Shown: positions 50,920-63,266, counted from the first letter of the stretch. The stretch is DNA of 64,000 bases from Inia geoffrensis (GCA_036417435.1 CM070918.1:30821523-30885522); one strand, 5' to 3'. A program made the numbers and translations. Notes: generated by a model not told the origin, from the sequence alone.

Positions 50920-51285
50920 GTATGCAGTGGACTGACTGTGTCCCCTCCAAATTCATATGTTGAAATCCTAACTCCCAACGGGACTGTATTAGAGGTGGGG
51001 CCTTTGGGAAGTAATTAGGGCATGAGGCTGGAGCCCTCATGAATGGGATTAGAGCTCTTATAAAAGGGACCACAGAGAGCTCTCTGGCTCTCTTGCGACC
51101 ATGTGGAGCACACAATGAGAAGACTGTAGTCTGCACCCTGGAAGGGGACCCTCACCCAACCATGCTGGAACTCTGATCTTGGACTTCCAGCCTCAGAACT
51201 GTGAGAAATACATTTCTACAGTTTAGAAGCTACCCGATCTATGTACGTTTTCATTGCTGGCTGAGCCAACTAAAACACTGTAGAT
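50920..51285 (+). mobile_element. MaLR LTR (MST-like), solo
   Basis: Starts GCAGTGGACTGACTGTGTCC and contains ATTCATATGTTGAAATCCTA, GGTGGGGCCTTTGGGAAGTA, CTCTTATAAAAGGGA and CTCAGAACTGTGAGAAATAC, ending AGCCAACTAAAACAC. These are standard landmarks of MST/MLT1 LTRs. No coding sequence. Confidence 0.9.
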
Positions 51286-51914
51286 TCCAGAGGCTGCTGC
51301 CTTTCTATCAGGCTTCCAGAGAGAAGCCCTCAACTTCCCCAGCAGGACAGTCTGTTTCTGAATGCGGATTAGACACTCTTTTATAATTGATGTCAGAACT
51401 GACCAGGGGAGTGAGAAGTTGGGACTCATCTTCAATTTCTCATGGGGACCTGGAGCCCAGTGCAGCTCACAGGAGAAGCAGGGCTGCAGTGCAGAGGAAG
51501 CCATTTGACAGGTGTGTATGTAAAACCATCTGAGCCACAGGACACCGCAGGTGAGTGGGTTTGCACCTTAGGGACTGAATGCTGCTGGGTCTTCCAGAGA
51601 ATGGCAGCCCCATGGAGATGGTACCAGGGCAGGAAAGCAGGGCCACAGCCGCCAGGGTGAGCACAGGGGCAGCATGATCCTGGGTTCTCATCCAAGAGCG
51701 ACACAATATTTTAGAAGGCTCGGTAGGATGAAGGTCAAGGTGGACCTGTGACGAGGAGAATCTTATTTCCTATTCCAGCTGGATTTTCTTTGATTTCAGT
51801 TTTCATTCATATACTTGCTGGTTTATTCATTTCTAGGGAAGTCACAAGATTTCCAGCGGAGCCTTTAGAGCATGAAAGGATGATGATTTCTCTTCTAGAG
51901 AAAGGTCCTAAGTC

Positions 51915-52260
51915 TTTAATTCAGGGGCTTTCAAACTTTTTTGAACATGACCCACTCTTACAAAATACATTTTATGTCAGGATTCTAGTACACATAAATA
52001 CATATATTACTGAAACAAGAATGTCAAGAAATAAAACTTGCCCTTAATGTAGGTGCCGCAGACTTAACACAATAGTTCCCTAAATGTGGTTCCGAATCAG
52101 CGGGAGTAGCATCACCTGGGAACTTGTTAGAAATGCAAATTCTCAGGCCCTGCTCCAGACAGGCTATGTCAGAAGTTCTGGTTGCTTTACCAAGCCTTCC
52201 AAGTGATTCTGTTACATGCTAAAGTTTGAGAATTTCTGCATAGTATATATTACACTATTC
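51915..52260. mobile_element. Two adjoining diverged DNA-transposon fragments
   Basis: 51915-52040 resembles a mammalian hAT relic (GGGGCTTTCAAACTTTTTTG and the AAAATACATTTTATGTCAGG region). 52070-52245 resembles MER5 (CACCTGGGAACTTGTTAGAA, AAATTCTCAGGCCCTGCTCC, TTTGAGAATTTCTGCAT). Family assignment is from recalled landmarks. Confidence 0.55.
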
Positions 52261-52339
52261 TAATCTATTTCGTTGTTTTTTAAAAAGTGTTGTTTGTGAG
52301 CCACAAAGTTGGGGGAAGCTTAAACTACCTTTAGAAAAG

Positions 52340-52745
52340 ACCTCTGAGTCCTCCCCTGGGCTCCTTCCTTCTTCCCTTTCCAAACTCATCTCTACCATCC
52401 GCTCTTCCAAAACCGTGTCCTATGCAGCCCCAGCCAGGCCCACCTCCTTTCTGGTTCTTAAACTCTGGCATTTCTGTTCCCAAACCTCTGTGTTATACTC
52501 CCCTGCTAGGAGCCTCCCCTCTCAGCTCCTGCAAGGCTGGCTCAAGCTCCCTGAAGGTTCTTGCCTCAGATGTCCTTCCTCAGAGAGACTGTCCTGTCTA
52601 ACTGGGCTTTAGCTGGTCTGTTTTCTTTCGTCATCACCCTTAACACAATTGGTACTCGTCTACCCCCAGTTGACTGAAGCTTAGAACAATGCCTGGCATA
52701 TAGTAGGTCCTCAATAAATATTTGTTGAAGGAAAAAATGAATTAA
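52340..52745 (+). mobile_element. L2 LINE fragment
   Basis: The body has the CTTCCTCAGAGAGACTGTCC region. The 3' end ACAATGCCTGGCATATAGTA, then TCAATAAATATTTGTTGAAG, matches the L2 terminus. The coding part is degraded. Confidence 0.8.
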
Positions 52746-53334
52746 TGAGTAACTCTCGATCAGACGTACTTGGGAACGCATAGTCATCACCTGAGAAGTA
52801 TTTCCAATCCACAAAGTCCTGCTCCCTTCTCCAACCTGGACCTTTCCAGTGAGAAACCCCACCACTGTTTCCGAAGGAGGCACAAGAAGATGGAGAATCC
52901 CCTCTCCTGATGCTCCTTGCCCCTCCGGTCCCTCCAGCATTCTGGTGTGTAATATTTTCATCAGGGAAATGTAGAGTGAATAGCATCAAACGCAAGTCTG
53001 GGTTCAAGGCAGGGCTCACGCACAGCCTGGCTGTTTGACCTTAGGTAAACCCATTGGAATACCTTTTGTCTCTGTACCACTGGGGTCACAAAACCCGCTC
53101 AAGCTCCTTTAGAGAGTGGTCAAGGGTCAACTAGGATAGAACTTATGAACATGCCATCTATTATAAAGGATTCACACCCTTAACACCTAAGGTATTGACC
53201 CATAAGCCACATTTGTAGCATTAAGCACAGCCCTCCCAAGGAAGCTGCCAGAGCGTGGGCAAGCAAACAAGAAAATACCTACATGGCTTCTAAAAGGAAT
53301 CCTGAGCCTCGGGGTCTAAAAGACGGCTTTGGTG

Positions 53335-54090
53335 ATTTGCATAATGATTTGCATATCCTTTACCAGTCATTGGAGGCCAGTGGCTGATCTCCTCCAACCA
53401 TCCTTGGCCTCTTCACCTTCGAGGCCGCCCCCCTCCCCCCCCCCCCCCCCCCCCCACCGGCCGCTGGAGCCCAGCCTGGACAAATGGTGGGTTGGGCTCC
53501 CCCTGGGGGCTCCCACGGCCTTCCCCTCCTCCCAGAAGCCAAGCCGGGTTGGGGGCGAATCCAGGCCTGCGGAGAGCTCAGTGCCACACTGCCTGATGGA
53601 TGGCAGGCCTTAAGCGTGACTGAGCTTTCACAGTTGAAGCCATTAAAGGTTATTCTCCTTTTAATTCTTTGTGGTCGTTCTCCTTCCTTAGAGAAGCCTC
53701 TGATTTTCACTTGCGGGACGCTCGGCTGCACTTGTCACACCCTAAAAGGTGATTTCAGTTCTCTGTTGCCAAAGAACCTTTTCTGCTAATCAAAACACAG
53801 CTGCAGAGGCCCGTGTGATCTGCTGATGGGCCCCCAACTCTGGGATATGTCTGTCTGTACCTGGGAAAATAGATATAATTAGGATAACAGATATCATATG
53901 TATATGCTAATACATCAGGTAAAAATGACTGGCAATGAGACAGAAATTGAGTTTGCCAAATCCCATTGGACCAGCTATGCAGCTTAACCTGAGGCCCACC
54001 CCATCGCTACCACTCCCTCAGAGAACCAGGCCTGGTGACCTCTCTTCATCCCCTTTTCTCCCCTCCGCTGGACCCCCTCATGCAAATTAT
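53335..54090. promoter_or_regulatory. Candidate enhancer with three octamer (POU) sites
   Basis: Perfect ATTTGCAT at 53335-53342 and 53347-53354 (12-base spacing) and ATGCAAAT at 54080-54087. Repeat-free unique sequence lies between, apart from the poly(C) tract. About 24 kb upstream of the SALL1 ATG. Enhancer function is inferred. Confidence 0.35.
53428..53456. repeat. Poly(C) tract
   Basis: CCCCCC, a T, then 21 uninterrupted C residues (53435-53455). Such runs are prone to sequencing length error and can form i-motif or G-quadruplex structures. Confidence 0.9.
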
Positions 54091-54379
54091 TTTTCTTTTT
54101 CGTATACAAATTGATCCCCATACTTTTCTGAAAAGGCTCGTTCAGTAGCCCCAGATCTGATGAGGCTGCAGGCATCTGAGCATCTGAGAGGCAAGGGAGG
54201 TAAAGAGGGATGAGGAGAGAGATCCTCTTTAATGTTTGGCCTTTCATGAGGGTTCTGTCCCCACAGTAGTAGCATCATGACCAGACCTGGCAAATCATTA
54301 CTGAGAACTAATTGCCTTTTTCAAAGGGAACCACTGCATTAGGAGGGCCTGGAAGTTTGGTGTCAGGAGTCAGAAGGCT

Positions 54380-54735
54380 CTGGTTTGAGTTGTGTGTGTG
54401 TTTCCTCCTGATGGTGTGAGCCTGGCCGAGTGACTTACCTCTCTGTTCCTCAGGTTCCTCACCCTAAAATGGGCATAATAACAGTACCGACCTGAAAGGG
54501 ACTGGTAAGCCGCAAGCTCTCAGATGATGTTATCCTTTGTAATGGGTTCATGGGGGCAGGGAGTGGGGGGAGGAGGGAGAATCAGGATCAGGCCCAGGTC
54601 CTCACTCCACTATATCCCTCCATCTTGGATAAGTCACTTCACCTCGCTGAACCTCAGTTTCCTCATCTGTAAAATGGGCTACTATTGCCTACTTTCCTGG
54701 GCTGTTAGGAGGGTCAGATAGACAGTGGATGGATG
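54380..54735 (+). mobile_element. Two consecutive MIR SINEs
   Basis: The first copy has GAGTGACTTACCTCTCTGTT and CCTAAAATGGGCATAATAAC. The second has GATAAGTCACTTCACCTCGC and CTCATCTGTAAAATGGGCTA. Same orientation. Confidence 0.85.
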
Positions 54736-55009
54736 TCATGGTGTATAAAAGTAAACCACAGAAGCTAGTTATGTGTATGGAGTAGTGGTGTCTGCATCTC
54801 TTGGGAGCTCCAAGCCTGATGTTTTGGGCTGAAGATGGGTTGAAGAGGACTTTGTGCCCATCCAGTCTGTCAAAATTACTCAAAACTGTGCAGGCAGGCA
54901 ACATGGGCACTGACTTCTACCAAGCTGTTCGGGCATTCAATGTGGGCATCCCATTTCTGCCAAACTGTGAGACTCTGCACATGGACACCTGACTTTTGTG
55001 TTGGGATTG

Positions 55010-55115
55010 GGACCATTTCCATTGCTGTATGCTCTGCGCCTAACACAGTGCCTAGTGCATTAGAAATGTTTAAGAAATATTTATTGGTTGCCTGAGTAGA
55101 TGGATGAATAAATGC
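55010..55115 (+). mobile_element. L2-like 3'-end fragment
   Basis: ACACAGTGCCTAGTGCATTA and GAAATATTTATTGGTTGCCT, ending GGATGAATAAATGCTGAA, match the L2 3' terminus with divergence. Confidence 0.6.
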
Positions 55116-55199
55116 TGAATTGCATCATAAATTTCTCTGCCCTGCGGGCGGAGTAGAGCGAGCTGCCAGAATCCTGGTCCCTCTACAAATAGCGCGGAC

Positions 55200-55390
55200 A
55201 ATACTTGTATAGTGCAGATGGACTTTGGAGTCAGAAACACATTCAAATCTTGGTTCTGCCATATCCTAGCAGTGATTCAAACCTTCTTTGAACTTCAGTT
55301 TAAGAAAATTTGCTGAACCTCAGTTTTCCTCATCTGTAAAATGGGGATAAAAATATTACCTCCTTTATAAGGTCATTGTGTGGATTTCTT
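55200..55390 (+). mobile_element. MIR SINE
   Basis: TTGGAGTCAGAAACACATTC, CTTGGTTCTGCCATATCCTA and CTCATCTGTAAAATGGGGAT match MIR, with an internal duplication of the AACTTCAGTT/AACCTCAGTT part. Confidence 0.85.
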
Positions 55391-55599
55391 AAACTTGTAC
55401 TTACCAATGCCTGCAGATCCCTACAGGGAAGGTAGAGAAATTGAAGTGGAGCTTCTTTCCCCTCCACCCTTCTTCCCTAATCGCTGCACGGATGCCGGGG
55501 ATATTTCAGACCCAGTCCAGTCCCAAGCCCCGGAAGTGAATCTGATCCTTTATCTCACCATGGCACTGAGGTTTTTTATTCTGTTGAAGGCATCAATAT

Positions 55600-57190
55600 T
55601 TGTTCAATAGTGTAAGTCTTAAATAAGCATCTAAACGACATATTACAGATGATGAAAGTCATTTCCGCACAGAAGATTATCTCACGTGATCATGTTTTCA
55701 TCGCTGTCTGGGACCTCTGTACTTGGCAATTCTCCGGAGCTACCTAAACGATAACATTAGTCCTAATACCGTGTAAGACGACTAGTTCCTCAGGGTAGGT
55801 TTATTTTTAATAGTGTATGTCAGCAGCAAATAGCTCGGAAGACCCCAGAGGAAAAAACACAGCCCAGGCTCTCAGTGAAGTGATGATATGGATATATTTA
55901 ATATCTGTATTAAAAACCTTTTAGGCGCCACGGTGATATGGAACTGGATAGTGAGACATATGCGGGCAAAATCCTGGGCTGTTTATAGGGCCCTACGCAG
56001 TGTGCATTACAGGAACCTTTGAGGTTGTTCAAAGTCAAATTTGGGCTTCGAAAATCTTTGGCAGACATTTGACCCCAGTAGTAAGCTACCCTGAAACACA
56101 AGCTGAGAGAACAAAATCACTTCCTTCTTTTTTCCGTGAGTCTGTTGATAAGTTGCTGCACTATTAAAATGTTTAATCACATGTCTCCAGCAAGAGTGAC
56201 CTTCCATCTGAAGCTGCAGTTTATTAGAGTGCCCAGAACATACTTGCTATTTACCCAAAAGCTGGCTGGGTGGATCCTTAGAGGGAAAATAAACCACGAG
56301 TTGAAATGAAGCATAGAGTCACAGATGAAGGATTGAAAACAAACTTTATTTTGGAGTCAATGTCAGGTGAGATAAGGTAAAACTTGCACCTAAGTTCCTA
56401 ACCTGAATGTACAGGGTTAAGTCATGGGTGGCCACAGGTCTGGCCTAAGCTGCAGCGCTGGGACGTTGGCTGGTGTCAGGCCCGTGCCAGGGAGGGGAGA
56501 AGGGGCAGCAGGGGATGGAGCTGCTTGCTAGGGGCATTTACCTTCCAAGAAAAGGCAGTCGTCTCTGCTTTGGTGTGCAGTTTCAGCTACCTGCACAATC
56601 CCTTCCCTCTGGGCTTTGTAGGAGCAGCTCTCACTTTAGACTTTCAGACTTAACCAAAAGCAAACTGAGTTCTGGGGCAAGAGGATGCCTCTGAGGCAGT
56701 GAGTGCCATCAGACTATGGACACTGCAGCCCTCTTAGGGCCAGTGAGGCATAACACCATGGACCCTCCCTTGGAGGAAGTGGGGTGGGGACCCCTTAGAG
56801 GACCACAGATAATTAACCCCTTCTGGTAACCAGTCATTCTAGAGGGTGCCTTGAAGGACACCAAGAGGCAATGGGTCAACTGAGAACTGTGAGGTCACAA
56901 GTCTCTAAAAATTGATGAATAAAGATATAAGGAATTCCCTATATATCACCCTGGTCCTTGGCTACCCAGAAAGCTAAAATTAATTACTAAAATCAGATAA
57001 TTGTATCCCAAACTGGGTTATGAGGAACATCAGGTATCATAGCAGGAAAGCGTACTATGTCCTGAAGTGAAAACCCAGCCAACAAAACTGGTTTCACTCT
57101 GCTCAACCCAGTGTTTCCCCAAATTACTTGGCTATGCATTCGTTCCTTCACAGAACGGTTAGTATCATCTTACTCTTGTGAAATCCAGCT
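55600..57190. other. Intergenic, repeat-free
   Basis: No transposon or coding sequence recognised. 55620-56260 contains an E-box CACGTG (55684-55689) and several AT-rich homeobox-like motifs. It is a candidate conserved noncoding element. Confidence 0.4.
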
Positions 57191-57199
57191 GCAGAATCA

Positions 57200-57780
57200 C
57201 TGTGTGGTGGGAAGAATTCTAAAAATGTTCCCCTCTTCCCAAGAACCTCTTCTTCTGGTTATCCAATCAAACCCTAATGCAGTTACTTCTGTGAAGGGCT
57301 TTCGCAGATGGAAATAAAGTCCTAAATACATTGACCTTACGACAGGGAGATGATCTGCGTGAGCCTGACCTAATCAGTTGAGCTCTGGATTGAAAGAGCA
57401 AGATGGTTTGAAGTCCCATCACCCCCTGGCTTTGAAGGTAAAGAGGACCACGTGGGAAGGGATGCAAAAGGTCTGGAGGAGCTGGGCGTGATGCCCAGCT
57501 GACAGCCAGCAGAGATGTTGGGGCATCAGACCTGCAGCCACGAGGATGGGGACTGAGCCAACAAGATGAGGGACCCTGGAAGCAGTTTCTTCCAGAGCCC
57601 CCTCTCCCCGGACAAGAGTCCAGCTTGGCCGACGGCTGGATTTTGGTCTTGATTTTGGCATGGAGAGCCAAGATCGAAGTGAGCCTGCCCCAAGGAACTG
57701 TGAGACAATAAAACGGGTCTTGTTTTCAGCCGCTAAGTTTGTGGTAATTCATTCGTTGTTCAGCAATAAAAAACGAATAC
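57200..57780 (+). mobile_element. MLT1-like LTR, diverged
   Basis: Begins GTGTGGTGGGAAGAATTCTA and ends with GAACTGTGAGACAATAAAAC, TTTCAGCCGCTAAGTTTGTG and a terminal GCAATAAAAAACGAATAC. Order and motifs fit a MaLR LTR of the MLT1 group. The middle is poorly matched, so boundaries are approximate. Confidence 0.7.
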
Positions 57781-57874
57781 ATGCTGATTCAGAGAAATCA
57801 AAGCAGAATGAACTGTGTTCACTCTTCCCTACCCCATTACATTAGACGTTCTGTCTAATCAGGTCCTGCCAGCG

Positions 57875-57995
57875 ATGCTCAGACAGGGCAGGGCAGGTGT
57901 CTCCATTGTTACAGGCAAGTAAATAGACCCAGGGAGATTGGGGGACTTGGCCTGAGACACTCAGCCAGTAAATGCATGCAAGGCGACTTGAAGGG
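57875..57995 (-). mobile_element. MIR SINE fragment
   Basis: TCTCCATTGTTACAGGCAAG and CTGAGACACTCAGCCAGTAA resemble a reverse MIR core. Confidence 0.6.
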
Positions 57996-58619
57996 GGCTG
58001 TTATTTGTGACTTGGGGTGGGGGGGCGGTTCCTTTACTCCCTCCTGCTTTCAAATAGGAAAAAACGTGAGCATTGGGAGACATTGCAGGTGGGAACTTGC
58101 AAAGGAGGAGGAAAAAAATAATTCAGAGGACACATCCGGCAAAGGGTTTGACTGCTTCGTCAGAAAGGTCCTTGCTTTCATCCCTTGTCTCTGACCAGAA
58201 AAGCTTGTTAGAAAATGGACTCAGAGCTGTGAGCCAGTGACAGTGTGTGGGAGCAGGGTGCCTGGAGGCTGCTGGAAGTGGTTTGGCAGGGGTGCTTTAT
58301 TTGGATGACTGGGAGCAAGACACACAGGCTTATAATACTGAGAGGAACAGTGTCTATGGGCTGACCTCCCAGATGGGTGGTTTGCAGAGGAGGGACCGCT
58401 GCCATAAGTAATCTGCTTTCTCTGCCACAAGTAGCGTTCCTCCCTGTGCTGTCACCACCCCTTCTGCAGCCCCTACCTTAGCATCATGTAGCAGACAAGT
58501 CATCCAGCACCACCTCCAGGGATACAAGGGGAGCCTGAGGTCTGGGAAAGGGACAAGACTCCTTCAAGACAACAGGTGGCCTGACCTTCCATTCAAGGAT
58601 CCCCCCAACACACAAACCA

Positions 58620-58764
58620 CATACACACACACACACACACACACAAACACACACACGATACTTGGCCATCGTATGACGGCAATTCCCCATGTTGGTTAAT
58701 GATCACTCCTGATGAATCAGAGTTCCTTACCAAGCAAATGTATTGTGTGTGTGTGTGTGTTTGT
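58620..58764. repeat. Paired (AC)n and (GT)n microsatellites
   Basis: AC-rich repeat at 58622-58658 and GT-rich repeat at about 58744-58764. The two are reverse complements about 90 bases apart and could form a hairpin. Confidence 0.9.
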
Positions 58765-59479
58765 TTTGTGTCCAGCATGAGTCAGAACTGCATGTTTACT
58801 TTTGTCCTAATAATAATAGAGGCCAACCCTGACTGAGTGCAGACCCACTGCTGGACACTGTCTTGAAAGCGCCCTGAGTTCACTCACTTCATCCCAACCA
58901 CAAGCCCATGAGGTCTTGGGGAAGTTTCTGGCCAGAGGTGGGTCCAGGTTTTGTAGGGCCTGAAGCTTATATGATTTGGGGGCCTTCGTCAAGAACAGGA
59001 ATACAAAGTTACTGATATAAAATTAGGTACAGGGTCCTGGAAGGCACACAGGAAAGAGAAGGGCTCTGAGGCATCACGGTAAGTCTGCCTCAAGTTCCCT
59101 CTTCCTCCTCGGCAAAGGTTAGGGCTGTGTGTTCCTACCCCCGTGAAGTTAGCCAGGCCACGTGACTTGCATCAGTCCATGGGCTGTGAATAAACTTCAT
59201 GTGTGTCACTTCCAAGAGGAAGTTTTGAGAGTCGGTGTGTGATTCGCCACTTTCCTCCCCAGCCCTGATGTTCAGGGTCCCTGAACAGAAGATGGGGGTG
59301 TGTGCTAAGACGGACCCTCCCTTGCCCTGGGACTCTGAGTCATTACATGCTTACAGTGATTAGAGCATCCCCTCCCCTCCCCCTGCCCTGTGTCAATCCA
59401 CAGTAAACACAGAGCATGAGTGAGAAATAAGAATTTGTTAAATTAATTCCTGAGGATTTTGGAGATTTTTTTTTTTAAC

Positions 59480-59650
59480 CACAGCATTCCTAGCTTAACC
59501 TCACTGATATAGGTAGGGGATTATTGTTGTTCCCATCTTCCAGATGACAAATCGTGGCACAGGAAGGTTTAGTCACTTGTGCAAGGTCATACAGCTAGCC
59601 AGCGGTGGACCGGGGTCAATGGCTTCGTTTCCCAGTGACACCAGGCAAGG
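59480..59650 (-). mobile_element. MIR SINE fragment
   Basis: CATCTTCCAGATGACAAATC, then GCAAGGTCATACAGCTAGCC, fits MIR in reverse orientation. Confidence 0.75.
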
Positions 59651-59899
59651 GCGGTACCTTTCGTAAACTGAAGATATTTGTCCCATCTATAGGCTGCTAT
59701 CCAGCTCCAGCTGACGGTTGTAAAACAGGAATGTGAACCAATTGTTGCCAGATCTTCTGATTTTTTTAAAAGAGAGGCTGTAAATCCAGAGTTTTAATGT
59801 GAAATCCTGATTATTATACTTAGGCAGCTGATTGGAGTCATTTTCTTTTTCTGAGCACGGCAAGACCAGCACATCAGTGAGCTTGATTTGGTTCACCGG

Positions 59900-61620
59900 T
59901 TTAAGACCTTACACCCTCCAACTTCTCACTAAAAAACAAACAAACAAAAAACCAGAAAGCAGCTGAAAATTCAAGCCAGGAACAGGTATGTGTGAAGTGA
60001 CGGAGTTAGACAGAGAAGGACAGAGAAAGGGGGCGGGGACAGATACAGTGGTCTGAGAAAGCCTTTGAGGGCTGGTAGGACTGGGCAGGAGGGGTTGCAG
60101 GCAGATGCCCGTGTCCAGAGAGGAGAGGTCTCAGACAGTGAGATGACTGGGCTTGGGTTTGTTCCTGGAAGTAAAAAGAGTCACAAACACTTTCAAGGAC
60201 TCAAAAATGTTTTGTTAGGGTTACTGAGATTTTTCTTTGACACTTTGACACTTTGACACTTCATCCTCACACACAAATACCCCTCGAGGAAACATCCATC
60301 CATCTGTGTGATGCGTACCTGGGAGCTTGACTGTCACCGTGAGCATGTGGGACTGAGCAGGATATGGCTGAGGGTCATTGAGTCAAAGAGAGAAGGGGCT
60401 TCCTGGAAACAGGAGATCTGCTTGGACTCAAAGGTCCATCATAAATCCCTGATGAGCCCAAGGTATTTCCATCTGCCTTGTCTCTTTTTCCGCTGTTTGT
60501 CTGTGAGACTCAGCATGTTCTTGTGGAATGAAACAATGAGCAGTTAAGAAGGAAGGTCATGTCCACGTGACTCTTTAACACTAAGGCTCTGACAAGGAAA
60601 GCTAAGGTCAGATGAGGCTAGTGTGCTTCCAGAACATCTGACCTCACGCATTAACAGGCAGGTTCCCAAAGCGCAGAGGGGAACGTGAGACGCCGTAAGA
60701 GTAAACGGACCATCAGTGGAAATAGAAGCCAAGGTGTTTGGAAAACCGAGTCACACAATGAAATGAGGCCCTTTGCGCGATTTCTCAGAACTTTAATAAA
60801 CCACGAGCTCCATGCACTTCCGAGAGGGCAACATGGCACCCTGCTTGGCTGTGGAATCCCTTCTTCTTTTCCCAGAATCTCTTGGCAGAGAAGGGGACAG
60901 AGAATGTTCTTTGAAACATGCTGGCTAGTTTTTCCTTCGTGGCTTTTCTCCTCACCTCTCAATATCCTAGGCTTTCTCCCCAGTTTTCTTTTAGAATGGC
61001 AGTTTTCCCTCTTCAAGAAATGTGTCATTTCTACTTATCCATTAGTTTCAACAAGTAGGTGGTGCAGTGGAGACTGGGGGGGGGGTGTCCTCGCATATCT
61101 GTCACTGTCACCTCGTGTCCTGGGGCTCTCTGGGGTGGGTTCCAGGACTACCCCTATTCACCAAACACAGACTTTCACAGTGGGAATTTCCAGCCCAGGG
61201 GAGACAGGCGGAGTAAAGGGACAAAGCACTTGGGAGGTAGCAGCCTTCTAAAGGAAACACTCCCTCTGCCTGGGGACGCGTTCTGGGGGAGGAGGAAAAG
61301 GAAGAGGAGGAGAGAGAAACCCCTGAGTGGTTGACCCAAAGGGGCCCCTTTTATGGCCTTCCTGTTTATGGCTGAGAAGTAAACAGCCTGGGAGCCAGGT
61401 CGTCTCCGACAGCAGCTGGGGCACCAGCTCGAGCTGGCTGGGGACCCTCTCCTTCTGGGTGGCAATGGGTGGGGAATCTGCCAGTCATGCGAGTCTCAGG
61501 GGACATTTTTTTCTTTTTTTTTTTTTTTTAAACCAGCATCTTGCGGCATTTTCCCTTCCAGCTCACACCATCTGCTTCACCCCCCTCATTGGTCCTACGC
61601 CTTTTAGGGGCTAGCTGGGA
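59900..61620. other. Intergenic, no clear gene
   Basis: Contains the TTTGACAC repeat and a purine-rich stretch at 61280-61320. The 188-codon frame at 60685-61251 matches nothing I recognise and lacks gene context. Confidence 0.4.
60234..60262. repeat. TTTGACAC octanucleotide tandem repeat
   Basis: Three copies of the 8-base unit TTTGACAC in a row. Confidence 0.85.
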
Positions 61621-61624
61621 ATCT

Positions 61625-61812
61625 GTGTGCTCAGGCTCAGGGTGCAGATCCCAGCTGTGACGCTTAGCAGCTGTGTGACTTCAGGTGAGCACTGTACCTC
61701 TCTGAGCCTCCTTTGTAGTGAAGAGAAGAAGGATGTGGAGACGGCCTGTGAACAGCACTTACAGCTTGCCTGGCATGTGGTAAGTGTCAATACACGTTTA
61801 CTGCTCTCCTGA
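61625..61812 (+). mobile_element. MIR SINE
   Basis: CTTAGCAGCTGTGTGACTTC, CTGTACCTCTCTGAGCCTCC and CAGCTTGCCTGGCATGTGGT are in MIR order. Confidence 0.8.
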
Positions 61813-62167
61813 TGATTTCAGCTGCCCTCCTGACTAAGTCCCCAGGGCCTTAGCCGAGGGGAGGGGGAGGAGCTGGGGGGAAGGGTGAAGCCCACCTCTG
61901 AGAGGCTCCCTGGCCTTGGTCTAGGCAGCAGCTCTCTCTCTGGATTGGAACCCGCAGCACTTTGCCTCCTGAGAAATGCAGGCTGTGATGGATGATGAGA
62001 TGGTGCCCCAACTAAGATGAAGAACACAGTGCCAGGGGCAGCAGACACCAGGAGAATCAATAAACTATAATTATCAGGAACGTTGTCTGTGGGGGTGCAG
62101 AGTCCTGTGGACAGAGAGAGACAGGGGAGGAGGCGGGAGGATGCCAGAGAGGAGAGCGCGAGAGCAA

Positions 62168-62168
<1 letters not shown>

Positions 62169-62216
<48 letters not shown>

Positions 62217-62224
62217 GCACGCAC
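62169..62224. repeat. (AC)n microsatellite
   Basis: About 42 bases of pure AC, ending in ACGCACGCACGCAC. Likely polymorphic. Confidence 0.95.
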
Positions 62225-62603
62225 ATCCTGAGAGATGCAGAAAAAGCATGCGCCTGAGGAAGCAAACGCTAGAAGGCAGAACCAGAGGTATGTGACATGC
62301 ACGGGGCCCCCCTCAGCTCTTTAAATCCCCCAAGTTCTCATCCCCATCAGACCTTTGCATCACTACTAAGAATATAAGAGCCTAAATAGAATATCTGTAA
62401 AGAATACTGGATTAACTCTTTGTTGCAAAGGTGAAATTTTCCAGCGTCCCAATGTCTGCTTACAAGATCAAATCCGTTCATTTGGTTAGGCTGAGATATG
62501 AAGCCGATATGGACAGCAATATATTGTGTTAGAAACACTAGTTCCACATCACCAGGGTCTTCATCATCTCCGAATTCACCGTTACCTCCCTGCCTCACCA
62601 CGC

Positions 62604-62820
62604 TTTTTTTTTTTTTTTTTTTTTTTTTTGCGGTACGCGGGCCTCTCACTGCTGTGGCCTCTCCCGTTGCGGAGCACAGGCTCCGGACGCACAGGCTCAG
62701 CGGCCATGGCTCACGGACCCAGCCGCTCCGCGGCATGTGGGATCTTCCCGGACCGGGGCACGAACCCGTGTCCCCTGCATCGGCAGGCGGACTCTTAACC
62801 ACTGCGCCACCAGGGAAGCC
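62604..62820 (-). mobile_element. CHR-type SINE, copy 3, with target-site duplication
   Basis: Minus-strand copy with a 26-base T-run (62604-62629). It is flanked by CCTCACCACGC (62593-62603) and CCTCAACACGC (62821-62831), one mismatch apart. The body is very close to copy 2. Confidence 0.95.
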
Positions 62821-63047
62821 CCTCAACACGCTTTTTGATCCAGCACTTTTGGAACCGACGTGTGATGTCACCAGAGTTCACGGCGAGCCTCGCATACCCC
62901 CTGGCTGTTGGTGAGCTCTGCCATGTTGCCACTTACCTGATATCTTGTAAAGCCCTCTTGAAAAGTTGCCTTTTCTGATCCCCAACACTTTGAGGTCTCA
63001 ACCCCCAGAAAGGATGACTAAAAAAATCTGTGTGTATTTTCCTAGCC

Positions 63048-63266
63048 ACCCCCACATTTTTTTTTTTTTTTTTTCGGTACACGGGCCTCTCACTGTTGTG
63101 GCTCCTCCCGTTGCGGAGCACAGGCTCCGGACGCGTAGGCCCAGTGGCCATGGCCCAAGGGCCCATCTGCTCCAGCGGCACGTGGGATCTTCCCAGACTG
63201 GGGCACGAACCCGTGTCCTCTGCATTGGCAGGCGGACTCTCAACCACTGCACCACCAGGGAAGCCC
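63048..63266 (-). mobile_element. CHR-type SINE, copy 4
   Basis: Minus-strand copy with an 18-base T-run (63057-63074). It has more substitutions than copies 2 and 3 (for example around 63140-63180). Imperfect flanking repeats TTCCTAGCC (63039-63047) and TTCCTGGCC (63067... immediately after the head at 63266, i.e. 63267-63275) are plausible duplications. Confidence 0.9.

Noticed and set aside
60685..61251. A 188-codon plus-strand frame
   Set aside because: No homology that I recognise. Frame composition is random-like and no gene context was found.
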